A stretch of 64,000 bases of DNA from Acidobacteriota bacterium (GTDB lineage Bacteria > Acidobacteriota > Blastocatellia > Pyrinomonadales > Pyrinomonadaceae): NCBI GenBank assembly GCA_003223935.1, contig QHXQ01000056.1, positions 1 to 64,000 on the forward strand, read 5' to 3'. A program made the translations under genes and the position numbers. Shown here one piece after another: positions 47,413 through 55,654 of the stretch; positions within the stretch are counted from its first letter, which is position 1, and each line of letters starts with the position of its first letter. The notes beneath the pieces are model-generated. The model did no database searches, was not told the origin of the DNA, and worked only from the letters and a program-made list of their open reading frames with translations.

Positions 47413-49113
47413 GTGGGTTTCTCAAGCGCAGACCGCCCGCAACTCGTGCAACTAGGCGCACCTAGTCGCGCCGCCGCCGCCCGTCCGCCCAAACGTGGTC
47501 AAGGGCGGCGCGCAAACGCGCGCAAGGTGGAGAGCATAACTCTTTGCAGTGCGACGCTCGGTGAAGATGGGCGCCACGAGCCACCGCTCGGCCCGCTCTA
47601 CATCGCGGCCGCGCTGGAAGCGGTCGGCGTCGCGGTTGATTTCCGCGACTTCCAACTGCACGAAGACGCGCATAGCTTTTCCGGTGACGTGCTGGCGCGC
47701 TTCCTCGCCGGGCATCGAGAGATCGTCGCCGTCTCCTGCTTTGTTGATATGCTCCCGGCCGTCGTCGCCGCCACGCGCACGCTGCACCGGGCACGGCCTG
47801 AAACACTCTTTCTGCTCGGCGGCCCCGGCCCTACCTCTTGCGCCGAGCGCATCCTTCAAGAGTACCCTTGGATCACCGCCGTCGTACGCGGCGAAGGCGA
47901 AGAGACTGTCGCCGAGTGGATTCAGTTGCTGCGCGGTGAACGGACAGGCGCTGTGGCCGGGATGGTTTACCGCAAGGGTGCGGAACTGATCGAAGGCCCA
48001 AGCCGCGCCCGCAATCACGACTTGGACGAGTTGCCGCTACCTGCATATCATCTAGTTGACTGGTCGCGTTATTCAAACGCGCGCATCATCACAACGCGCG
48101 GTTGCTCTTACCGCTGCTCCTTCTGCGATGTGACCGCTTTGTGGGGAAATCGTAGCGTCTATCGCGGGTTGGCGGCGACCGTCGCGGAGATCGAGTTGCT
48201 CCGGGATCGTTACGGCAAACCTTCAATCGGCATCGTTGACGACACGTTCGTGCTCAACCGCGACCGCGTGCGCGCCTTCTGTCGCCTGTTGCTCGAGCGC
48301 CGCACAGACATTCGTTGGGGCTGCTTTGGGCGGATCAACTTAATGACGCCCGACCTTATGGAGTTGATGGCGGAGGCGGGCTGTTGCGCCATCTTCTATG
48401 GGATAGATTCCGGCTCACAACAGGTCTTGGACCGGACGGTGAAGAGACTCAACGCGAAGCAGATCATGCCGGTGCTGCGTGCGTCGGCGCGTTACTTCGA
48501 CTGCATCGAGGCGTCCTTCATCTGGGGCTATCCCTTCGAGCGTCTCGACGACTTTCGCCGGACGTTCGATGTGGCCGCCGAAGCGGCGACGCTCGCCCCG
48601 GTGGTCAACGTGCAACTGCATATGCTCAGCCCGCTCCCGCTCTCGCCGATCTACAAGGAGTTTCCGCGCGCACTCCGTGAGCCGGAGATCGAAGACCGGC
48701 ACTGGCTCTTGTTGCCTCCGATCTTCTTTGACGAGCGCGCCACTGAGTTGCGCAAACTTGTGCGCGCCGCGCCCGACATCTATCCGGGCTTTTACAGTTT
48801 CACGACGCCGGCCCTACGTGCCAAGCGAAGATTGCTTGAACGTTCGATGCGGGCGTTGAATCGGACGGTGGGCAGTGCTCTCTTTGACGAGCGCCGCGCC
48901 CGTCTGCTCAAGGAGGAGGCAGTCGCCGTCGAGCAAGAACTCTTGGCAGAGCCGCGTCATCCGGCCGACCAGATCGGCGTCGGACTGGCGGTCAGCTATT
49001 TCCGCCGGCTGCGCCTCCACGCGCTGTTCGAGGCTGGTGCGAAACCATTTGTCGGCCAGCGCGGGGCCCGCCATGTCAGGGAACGCACAGAGGCCGCGAG
49101 TAGCAACCTATGA
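47413..49113 (+). CDS. B12-binding radical SAM enzyme of the RiPP cluster
   Basis: The 566-residue protein begins at GTG with a basic tail. It has a cobalamin-binding Rossmann domain (about 40-180; PPLGPLYIAAALEAVGVAVD, LLGGPGPTS, VVRGEGEETV) and a radical SAM barrel with the CxxxCxxC cluster site in RGCSYRCSFCDVT near 231-239. The downstream barrel (DDTFVLNRDRV, FYGIDSGSQQVLDRTVK) is typical of class B enzymes. Such enzymes often methylate unactivated carbons or remodel side chains of RiPP precursors. The gene overlaps tfuA by 4 nt. The reaction cannot be read from sequence; C-methylation is the first guess. Confidence 0.88.
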   Translation: MGFSSADRPQLVQLGAPSRAAAARPPKRGQGRRANARKVESITLCSATLGEDGRHEPPLGPLYIAAALEAVGVAVDFRDFQLHEDAHSFSGDVLARFLAGHREIVAVSCFVDMLPAVVAATRTLHRARPETLFLLGGPGPTSCAERILQEYPWITAVVRGEGEETVAEWIQLLRGERTGAVAGMVYRKGAELIEGPSRARNHDLDELPLPAYHLVDWSRYSNARIITTRGCSYRCSFCDVTALWGNRSVYRGLAATVAEIELLRDRYGKPSIGIVDDTFVLNRDRVRAFCRLLLERRTDIRWGCFGRINLMTPDLMELMAEAGCCAIFYGIDSGSQQVLDRTVKRLNAKQIMPVLRASARYFDCIEASFIWGYPFERLDDFRRTFDVAAEAATLAPVVNVQLHMLSPLPLSPIYKEFPRALREPEIEDRHWLLLPPIFFDERATELRKLVRAAPDIYPGFYSFTTPALRAKRRLLERSMRALNRTVGSALFDERRARLLKEEAVAVEQELLAEPRHPADQIGVGLAVSYFRRLRLHALFEAGAKPFVGQRGARHVRERTEAASSNL

Positions 49114-49805
49114 GCCGTCTGCCCATCGTGTACTTAGGCCCGAGCATCCCGCGCGCCGCGGCTGAGCAACTACTCAGCGCGGATTATCGCCCGCCGATCC
49201 GGCGCGGCGATCTGCCGGCGCGCTGTCAAGGGCGAACCGTGATCATCATTGATGGCGAGTTCGGGCAAAGCCTCTCAGTTTCGCCGAAGGAGATTCTGCA
49301 ATTGCTGGATCAAGGGACGCGCGTGATCGGCGCAGCCAGCATGGGCGCGTTGCGCGCCGCCGAACTCTACCCCTATGGCATGGCAGGCTGTGGTTGGATC
49401 TTCGAGGCCTACAAAGCGGGCCTCATCATCGGGGATGATGAGGTGGCCCTCTCGTATTCCCCCATAGACGCTAGCCCGCTCACCATCCCGCTCGTTAACG
49501 TGCGCTTCTGGCTCAAGCAACTTCAAGCCGCCGGCCGCCTCGACTCCGCTACTGCGCGCCGGTTGCTGCGCACAGCACGTCAGATTTTTTATGCGGAGCG
49601 GACTTTCAAACGACTGCAACAGGAGTTCGAAGCGATCAGCGGGGCGACTGCCATCAAGTCGCTCATGCGTACAGAGCAAGACATCACAGACATCAAGGGC
49701 GCGGACGCCAAGCTCGCTCTCCTGCGGGCGACCTCCGCTCCGCTAATCAAACTGAGACGAAAGGAAGGGTCTATTAATGGCTACCAAGAAACTCGGGTCG
49801 GCTAA
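49110..49805 (+). CDS. TfuA-like protein
   Basis: The 231-residue protein carries the TfuA core: YLGPSIPRAAAEQLL at the N-terminus, then IGAASMGALRAAELYPYGM and IFEAYKAGLIIGDDEVALSY. TfuA works with YcaO to install thioamides, as in methyl-coenzyme M reductase and thioviridamide-type peptides, probably by delivering or releasing sulphur. Its ATG overlaps the radical SAM stop (ATGA), and its own end overlaps the precursor gene by 29 nt, so radical SAM, TfuA and precursor are translationally linked. Confidence 0.9.
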   Translation: MSRLPIVYLGPSIPRAAAEQLLSADYRPPIRRGDLPARCQGRTVIIIDGEFGQSLSVSPKEILQLLDQGTRVIGAASMGALRAAELYPYGMAGCGWIFEAYKAGLIIGDDEVALSYSPIDASPLTIPLVNVRFWLKQLQAAGRLDSATARRLLRTARQIFYAERTFKRLQQEFEAISGATAIKSLMRTEQDITDIKGADAKLALLRATSAPLIKLRRKEGSINGYQETRVG

Positions 49806-50139
49806 AGCAACCAAGAAGGCAACCAAGAAAGCCGCGACCAAAAGGGGGGCGACCACGAAAGCGACGGCCGGGGGGAGCGCTGTTGCCATCTCCTCGCAGC
49901 AAGCCGCCGGCGTCGTTAGCCCGGCCCTTCAGGAACTCATTGGTCGGGCCATCACCGACAGGGATTTTAGAAAGGCCCTGTTTGCAGATCGCGAGAAGGC
50001 CACGAGAGGTTATAAGCTGACGCCGATTGATCGTGAGTCGTTGAATCGGATCAGACCGGCAGACCTCGAACAGCAGGCCGCAATGATGGCGAATAAGGTC
50101 AACATCACAATTATGGTGAAGATCACCATCCACTTCTGA
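49777..50139 (+). CDS. RiPP precursor peptide with NHLP/Os1348-like leader
   Basis: This 120-residue protein starts inside the 3' end of tfuA, with AAGGAAGG 8 nt before its ATG. Residues 1-32 are a Lys/Thr/Ala-rich, histone-tail-like extension. Residues 50-92 match the NHLP/Os1348-type leader (LQELIGRAITDRDFRKALFA, then YKLTPIDRESLNRI). The last 15-18 residues (NKVNITIMVKITIHF) would be the core: they alternate beta-branched and polar residues and contain no Cys or Ser. Backbone thioamidation needs no such side chain, which fits YcaO/TfuA. The His next to the C-terminus recalls thioviridamide, but homology is not claimed. Leader cleavage is expected near MMA (103-105); no dedicated peptidase or exporter is visible nearby. 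Confidence 0.8.
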   Translation: MATKKLGSAKATKKATKKAATKRGATTKATAGGSAVAISSQQAAGVVSPALQELIGRAITDRDFRKALFADREKATRGYKLTPIDRESLNRIRPADLEQQAAMMANKVNITIMVKITIHF

Positions 50140-50560
50140 GCTTGGCCTTGTCCATTCAGTAGCAGCTTTGAAAGCAAAGAGGAAGGCGCGAAGCTCGAGA
50201 CTATCTCGGCCAAGCTGGGTCTCATCTGCTCAATCTGGGCTGTGCTCTCCGATAGCGCACCTACTGAATGGTGACCTCATTTCGTCTGCGGCGCGATGAT
50301 GATAATGACGAGCGTCAGGAGGCCGACGGCGATAGCGAACTTAGCCCCGCCCGATAGCCTATCGGGCGCACAGCTCACGGGTCGTCAATAGGTCTGTTCT
50401 CGCTCTTTAGTCTTAGTCGCAGAGGAGCCACGCCGATGAAGCTTCACCGCCCGGTCATTCGCTTGCCTTTTCCTGATGCTCTGGATTCTCGTCGGCACGA
50501 GCCGCATAGGTCGCTACCCGGCTCAGCCTGAAACCAAGCCCCTTGAAGGGAGTGCTTCAT
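50140..50560. other. Spacer with hairpins after the RiPP precursor
   Basis: Contains a nearly perfect palindrome at 50348-50368 (CGCCCGATAG, one base, CTATCGGGCG) without a T-run. An 11-bp inverted repeat (CCATTCAGTAG at 50152-50162, CTACTGAATGG at 50261-50271) is also present. TTGGCCTTGTCCA at 50142-50154 is repeated inverted at 51624-51636, bracketing the propeller gene. No gene is supported; a 33-codon minus-strand frame is discussed as rejected. Confidence 0.45.
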
Positions 50561-51571
50561 ATGTTCTTCGTCACCTTCCACCAGACGGTCAGTAACGTCT
50601 ATGCCTACGACGACAATGGCAACCTGCTCAACCCCGATCATCCGAATGTGCTCGATAAAGACGGAGCCGAACTGCGTGACATCTACCTAGCAGCCAGCAG
50701 CGGTTATCTCTATGTAGTAGAGGGCGGAAAGAAGACGAGCAAGGTGCATTGTTATCAAGGCGCAGGCACGAGCTACAAACAGTTGAGCGACTTCATCTCG
50801 CCAAAGCACGCCAACTCGATTGATCATCCCTTCGCGCTCGCCTTCGACGGGCAAGGTAACTGCTACGTGTCTAATCAGGACACGAACGTCGTGGCTGCGC
50901 TCAGCGTCTCGCCGGACGGACAGAAAGGCACGCCCGAAACGGTCGCCCGCTACCTGACGGCGCTCTATCCGGCGGGGACATTCTTGCAAGGGGCGCTGGT
51001 GGCCTCGGCGCAGAACAATCTGCCCAATGCACCGCAGACGAAGGGCGTGCAAGCGGTGCCGAAAGAGTTGGGCGGGCTGGCCGTCGAGTTGGATGCGAAG
51101 AAAAACAAAGTGCAAAACTCAGTGCGCGACGTAGCGTTCTACAATCTGGCCTACAACGGCGCGACACTGCCGCTACTCTTCGTCGCGGACGAGCCGGCCG
51201 GCCTAGTGCGCGTGTACGACCCCGGCACGGGTCAACTCCTGCGCAGCAGTAACCCGCTGACTTCTCCGGTGCACTTGCTGATCGCGGGCAGCACGCTGTA
51301 TGTGGGGGCCGGCAGCCAAGTCCTCTCCAGCCCCGTACCTAATCCTTATGATCCGCAAGCACCGGTATGGGTCTTCACGCCGGTTGCGCTCTCGCCTGCG
51401 CCTGCCGGCGCTGTGTCGGGCATGGCGTTTGACAGTCAGGGTAACTTCCACGTCGCCGTGCGGACAAAGAACTTGGTCGTCAAGTACGACGCAAACTTCC
51501 AGCACGGCACGAACTGGATTTCCACGCCCATGCCGGATAACCCGGAATTCCTGCTCTACCTATCCGGCTGA
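50561..51571 (+). CDS. Beta-propeller (NHL/SMP-30-like) protein
   Basis: Start ATG 50561 is preceded by AAGGGAG at 8 nt; a TTG at 50543 is upstream. The 336-residue product has repeating strand blocks with a G-N/Y pattern: VYAYDDNGNLLNP, FALAFDGQGNCYVSNQDTN, LVRVYDPGTGQLL, GMAFDSQGNFHVAV. This fits a six-bladed NHL or SMP-30-type propeller. No signal peptide is visible. It follows the RiPP precursor by 420 bp and is bracketed by a 13-bp inverted repeat, so it may or may not belong to that cluster. Function is unknown; binding of a peptide or sugar is possible. Confidence 0.72.
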   Translation: MFFVTFHQTVSNVYAYDDNGNLLNPDHPNVLDKDGAELRDIYLAASSGYLYVVEGGKKTSKVHCYQGAGTSYKQLSDFISPKHANSIDHPFALAFDGQGNCYVSNQDTNVVAALSVSPDGQKGTPETVARYLTALYPAGTFLQGALVASAQNNLPNAPQTKGVQAVPKELGGLAVELDAKKNKVQNSVRDVAFYNLAYNGATLPLLFVADEPAGLVRVYDPGTGQLLRSSNPLTSPVHLLIAGSTLYVGAGSQVLSSPVPNPYDPQAPVWVFTPVALSPAPAGAVSGMAFDSQGNFHVAVRTKNLVVKYDANFQHGTNWISTPMPDNPEFLLYLSG

Positions 51572-52041
51572 TACTTGAGATGGTTGCGCTCTTCATCTAG
51601 CTTAAGCGCACATTAGTCAAAAGTGGACAAGGCCAATTAAGAACCGAAGCGATTATGCTTGGCAACTGTGGTCGCCCAAATAATTGCTTTATTTGTTCAC
51701 AAGATGATATTGTTACGGCAACGATAAGACGTTTCTTGTTTTTTTGCTATTGAGCGCTTTGCCCCGCAGTTTTGGGTCGGTTCTATACCTGTTGACTTGC
51801 CTGCTCACGCACTAGCGCGAGGCTTTTCAGGCATCTCACGTCTAAGTCAATCAAACGGGCCTCGCCATAATCATTTTATCCTTGGGTATAAATTAAGGGC
51901 GTCATTACTTCGATGTTTATGGCGTGTGATCTCTGCATTAGCTGCTCAATAATTCAGAGATTCTAAGGGATTATCGAAGGTGGATTTGTTCCTGAGCCGA
52001 TTTGACTTCGTTCATCTAGCCTCAAGAGGAAGCTCATTGTC
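51572..52041. other. Gene-free spacer upstream of the SARP gene
   Basis: About 470 bp, more AT-rich than its surroundings (51640-51760), no supportable ORF. It contains the right copy of the 13-bp inverted repeat (51624-51636) and presumably the promoter of the SARP-like regulator and perhaps of the injection-system operon; I could not fix -35/-10 boxes. Confidence 0.4.
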
Positions 52042-52998
52042 ATGACAGCAATAAGTATTCACCTACTTGGGAAATTGTGTGTCCGGCGTAACGAGCAGGT
52101 AATAGGCTGTCTTGACGGCTGTAAGATGCAAGAGTTGTTCGGCTATCTGCTGCTCTACAGAGACCGGCCTCATCCGCGCGAAACTCTGGCCGGTTTACTC
52201 TGGGGTGACACCTCCGTAGCGCAATCAAAAAAATATTTGCGCCAATCTCTCTGGCAACTGCAAACAGCCTTGGGCACTCAATCTCAAACTACGAACGCGC
52301 CTTTGCTATTAGTTGCACCGGATTGGATTCAAGTCAATCAGCAAGGCGAGTTCTGGCTTGACTTGGAAATATTCGAGCAGATATACGCGCAGGTCAGCGG
52401 CATGCCGGGCCGGCAATTGAATGCGCAGAGAGCGCAAGCTCTGCACGGCGCGGTTAGGCTATACAAAGGAGATTTGCTGGAAGGCTGTTATCAAGATTGG
52501 TGCTTGTATGAGCGCGAACGCCTACAAGGCATGTATCTCGCCATGTTGGACAAATTGGTCGGGTACAGCGAAGCGCATGGCGATTACGAAGCCGGACTGG
52601 AATATGGCATGCGCATTCTCCGGCAAGACCGCGCGCGCGAACGGACCCATCGGCAAATGATGCGCTTGCATTATCTGGCCGGAGACCGGACCGGTGCACT
52701 TCATCAGTACGAGCGGTGCGTGGCCGCGCTGCATGAAGAACTACAGGTGAAACCTGCCCAAGGCACTGTTGCACTTTATGAACAGATTCGTGCCGACCAA
52801 CTCATTTCTCCAGCGCCGAAGGCCAATGAGCTTGACCGAGAGCCATTAGGGGCTGGTCGCACGCTAGAACAGACAACCGTGCGGCTACCTGAAGTGCTCG
52901 ATCGGCTGACACGCTTACAAGGGATTCTGGCAGATGCGCAGAGCCAAGTGCGCGAAGATATTCAAGCCATCAAGCTGCTCTTAAATCATCGCTGCTAG
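52042..52998 (+). CDS. SARP/BTAD-type transcriptional regulator
   Basis: The 318-residue protein starts at an ATG preceded by AGAGGA. It has an OmpR-like winged helix at about 1-95 (HLLGKLCVRRNEQVI, QELFGYLLLYRDRPHPRETL then LAGLLWGD), followed by the TPR-like BTAD domain (about 100-255; YKGDLLEGCYQDWC, YERERLQGMYLAMLDKLV, LHYLAGDRTGALHQYERC). A C-terminal coiled segment ends the protein. SARP-like regulators activate secondary-metabolite or other large clusters. It lies between the RiPP cluster and the injection system, all on the plus strand, and could control either; the injection system is nearer. Confidence 0.83.
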   Translation: MTAISIHLLGKLCVRRNEQVIGCLDGCKMQELFGYLLLYRDRPHPRETLAGLLWGDTSVAQSKKYLRQSLWQLQTALGTQSQTTNAPLLLVAPDWIQVNQQGEFWLDLEIFEQIYAQVSGMPGRQLNAQRAQALHGAVRLYKGDLLEGCYQDWCLYERERLQGMYLAMLDKLVGYSEAHGDYEAGLEYGMRILRQDRARERTHRQMMRLHYLAGDRTGALHQYERCVAALHEELQVKPAQGTVALYEQIRADQLISPAPKANELDREPLGAGRTLEQTTVRLPEVLDRLTRLQGILADAQSQVREDIQAIKLLLNHRC

Positions 52999-53192
52999 CT
53001 CGTCTTGCCACTTAAGTTCCTCAGCTAAAATTTTCAACTTGAGACGCTGCGACAGACGCGCCGAAGACGCTCGGTGAACGCACGCCGGCCATACTTCGGC
53101 CAATTTTGGAGCGCCGGTCGGCGGAGTAAGCCGCGAGTTTGCAATGTGTCGCGCCGCGCCTGTCAGCCGGTCAAGCAACGGACAGAGACAAT

Positions 53193-53447
53193 ATGGATGT
53201 CTTTGAGTTCACGACCCATTCGTTCATCGTCAAGCTCTGGGTCGAGGAGATTGCGCAAGAACAGACCCGCGCTACTTGGCGCGGACATATTACACACGTC
53301 CCGGATGGGAAGCGGCGTTATGTCAGCAGCCTGAATGAGATTAAGGACTTCATGGCCCTCTACTTGGAAGAGATGGGGATCAAGACAGAATTGTCTCACG
53401 GTGTGAAAGGATGGTTGAGATTACGGAAACTGAAGCTAACCAGATAA
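53193..53447 (+). CDS. Small protein at the head of the injection-system operon
   Basis: An 84-residue protein starting at ATG 53193. It reads FTTHSFIVKLWVEEIAQEQT, then ATWRGHITHVPDGKRRYVSS and LNEIKDFMALYLEEMGI, a compact alpha/beta domain with a strand-rich centre. Similar small proteins often precede the AAA+ ATPase gene in injection-system loci, but I recognise no named family. The end overlaps the AAA+ gene by 37 nt in another frame, showing tight coupling. Confidence 0.65.
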   Translation: MDVFEFTTHSFIVKLWVEEIAQEQTRATWRGHITHVPDGKRRYVSSLNEIKDFMALYLEEMGIKTELSHGVKGWLRLRKLKLTR

Positions 53448-55639
53448 AGGCACACTCTGGCGATCCATACCTCCGCGATCTGCTACCGGCGCTACATTAC
53501 TTGGACCAGATGCTTAAACGAGCATTGGTTGCAGCGCCAGATGTTTTCGGAGCCACAGCAGCCAGCGCTCCCTATCGCGGACTCTACATCGCCAAACACG
53601 AGGCGGAAAAATTACTGGAGCGCGCACCGAGCGCGCCGCCTTTCAGTACGAACGCGGATGAAACCGGACAGGCCGCACTCGATTTTTTAGCTGCCGGTAC
53701 GCAACTCAGTTGGCTCAAGCATGCTTTTTGTTTGTCCGACTTTGACGTGTGCCTAATTCTGATCGCGCTCGCGCCCGAACTGGACCTGCGTTATGAGACG
53801 CTCTACGCTTATCTACAGGATAATGTGATGCGCCGTCGCCCGACCGTAGATTTGGCGCTTAATCTCCTGTCTGCTACTGCGGAGACCAAGCTGGCGCGGC
53901 GCGTGCATTTTGCCAGCGATGCGCCACTCCTGCGACACAACATCCTCTATCTTCTTCCCGACCCTCAACAACTTGAGCCGCCGCTCTTGGCTCATTATCT
54001 CAAACTGGACGAGCAGATCATCCATTTGCTACTGGGCCAAGAGGTGTTGGATCGAAGGCTTGCTTCCTTTTGCGAACTGACAGAACCAGCCATCACGCTC
54101 GCAGCGATAGACCTCGATGATGAAATGCGGTGCGCCCTGCCTGCCTTGTTCACGCAGCCGCAGCAAGCGCGCCAACTATTCAGACTCTACTTACAAGGCC
54201 CGCAGACAATAGACAAACGCCGCATCGCCGAAGCGTTGATGAGCCAGATCGGCAAAGCGCTGCTGGTGGTTGACCTAGACCGCGCGTTGCTCGCCGAAGA
54301 GAAGTTCGAGCACCTGCTCACACTCGTATTCCGCGAAGCTTGGTTCAAAGACGCAGGGCTTTACTTATGCGGCCTAGACGCGCTACGCAAAGAGATTTGG
54401 GCTGGCCAATATCAAAGCCTGCTGCACGCGCTGGCGGCGCATGAGGGTCTCGTCATTATGGCTGGCGAGGCTGCTTGGAGCTATTCGGGCCATAACCCGG
54501 CGGGCGTCTTCAGTCTGAATTTAACGCCGCCTAACTTTCAACTCCGGCGCGCCTGCTGGCAGACCAGCCTTGCGGCCGAGAACGTCCAGTTTGACGAGCA
54601 TGAATTGGATGCGCTGGCCAACCGCTTTCGTTTCACATCGAGTCAGATCAAAGAAGCCGTTGGCACAGCCCGGCTGTCGGCCCTGCTGCGCTCTTTGGCT
54701 CAAGCGCCTGCGTCGCCGCTCGGGCCAACAGAGATGCAACCTTCTCTCAACGATTTGTTCAGCGCGGCGCGCGCTCAATCCAATCAGGATTTGGTGACAC
54801 TGGCCCGCAAACTTGAACCGAGCTACACGTGGCAAGAACTCGTCCTGCCTGAAGACGCGCTGACCCAACTGCGTGAAATCTGCCAACGGGTCACTTATCG
54901 CCAGCGCGTGCTGGAGCAATGGTGTTTTGCCCGCAAGCTCTCGCTGGGCAAGGGCATCAATGCGCTCTTTGCCGGGCCATCGGGCACGGGCAAGACGATG
55001 GCCGCCGAAGTGCTCGCCCATGAGCTAGGGCTAGACCTCTACAAGATCGATCTGTCGGGGGTCGTCAGCAAGTGGATTGGCGAGACGGAGAAGAATCTCA
55101 AAAGCATCTTCGCCGCCGCCGAACGCGGGAACGCCATTCTTTTCTTTGATGAGGCTGATGCCCTCTTCGGCAAACGCTCCGAAGTGCGCGATGCGCATGA
55201 TCGCTACGCCAACATTGAAGTCTCTTATCTCTTGCAACTGATGGAAGAGTACGATGGCATCTCAATTTTAGCGACCAATCTGCGCCAGAATCTGGACGAT
55301 TCATTTGTCCGGCGGCTGGCCTTCGTCGTCCATTTTCCCTTCCCTGACGAAGAGCACAGACGCCGCATCTGGACGAGCGTCTGGCCCGCAGAGACGCCGC
55401 TCGCCACCGATCTCAGTTTCAATACCCTCGCCCGACAATTCAAGTTGAGCGGTGGCAGCATCAAGAATATCGCACTCGGGGCTTCGTATCTGGCCGCCGC
55501 CGACGGCGGCGTGGTCACGATGAGTCATCTATCCCACGCCACGCGCCGCGAATACCAGAAGTTGGGTAAAAACTTAACTCAAGTCGAACTCAACATAGAG
55601 TCCGAAAGCATCGAGCTAGCCACCGGGTACGCAGGATGA
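53411..55639 (+). CDS. AAA+ ATPase of a contractile injection system (Afp15/PVC15-like)
   Basis: The 742-residue protein has a long helical N-terminal region (about 1-430) and one AAA+ module. Walker A (GPSGTGKT) is near 522, Walker B (LFFDEADALF) near 580, then NIEVSYLLQLMEEYDGISIL, sensor-1 (ATNLRQNLD), an arginine-finger-like FVRRL and a lid. AAA+ proteins of this type are a core gene of extracellular contractile injection systems, where they help assembly or release of the particle. It is followed at 15 bp by the first effector gene. Confidence 0.9.
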   Translation: MVEITETEANQIKAHSGDPYLRDLLPALHYLDQMLKRALVAAPDVFGATAASAPYRGLYIAKHEAEKLLERAPSAPPFSTNADETGQAALDFLAAGTQLSWLKHAFCLSDFDVCLILIALAPELDLRYETLYAYLQDNVMRRRPTVDLALNLLSATAETKLARRVHFASDAPLLRHNILYLLPDPQQLEPPLLAHYLKLDEQIIHLLLGQEVLDRRLASFCELTEPAITLAAIDLDDEMRCALPALFTQPQQARQLFRLYLQGPQTIDKRRIAEALMSQIGKALLVVDLDRALLAEEKFEHLLTLVFREAWFKDAGLYLCGLDALRKEIWAGQYQSLLHALAAHEGLVIMAGEAAWSYSGHNPAGVFSLNLTPPNFQLRRACWQTSLAAENVQFDEHELDALANRFRFTSSQIKEAVGTARLSALLRSLAQAPASPLGPTEMQPSLNDLFSAARAQSNQDLVTLARKLEPSYTWQELVLPEDALTQLREICQRVTYRQRVLEQWCFARKLSLGKGINALFAGPSGTGKTMAAEVLAHELGLDLYKIDLSGVVSKWIGETEKNLKSIFAAAERGNAILFFDEADALFGKRSEVRDAHDRYANIEVSYLLQLMEEYDGISILATNLRQNLDDSFVRRLAFVVHFPFPDEEHRRRIWTSVWPAETPLATDLSFNTLARQFKLSGGSIKNIALGASYLAAADGGVVTMSHLSHATRREYQKLGKNLTQVELNIESESIELATGYAG

Positions 55640-55654
55640 GCGAAGCATAAAAAG

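Noticed and set aside
50277-50378. A 33-codon minus-strand frame from GTG encoding a hydrophobic helix (KFAIAVGLLTLVIIIIAP)
   Set aside because: It has no ribosome binding site and its first part is just one side of the palindrome at 50348-50368. A small membrane peptide is possible but unsupported.
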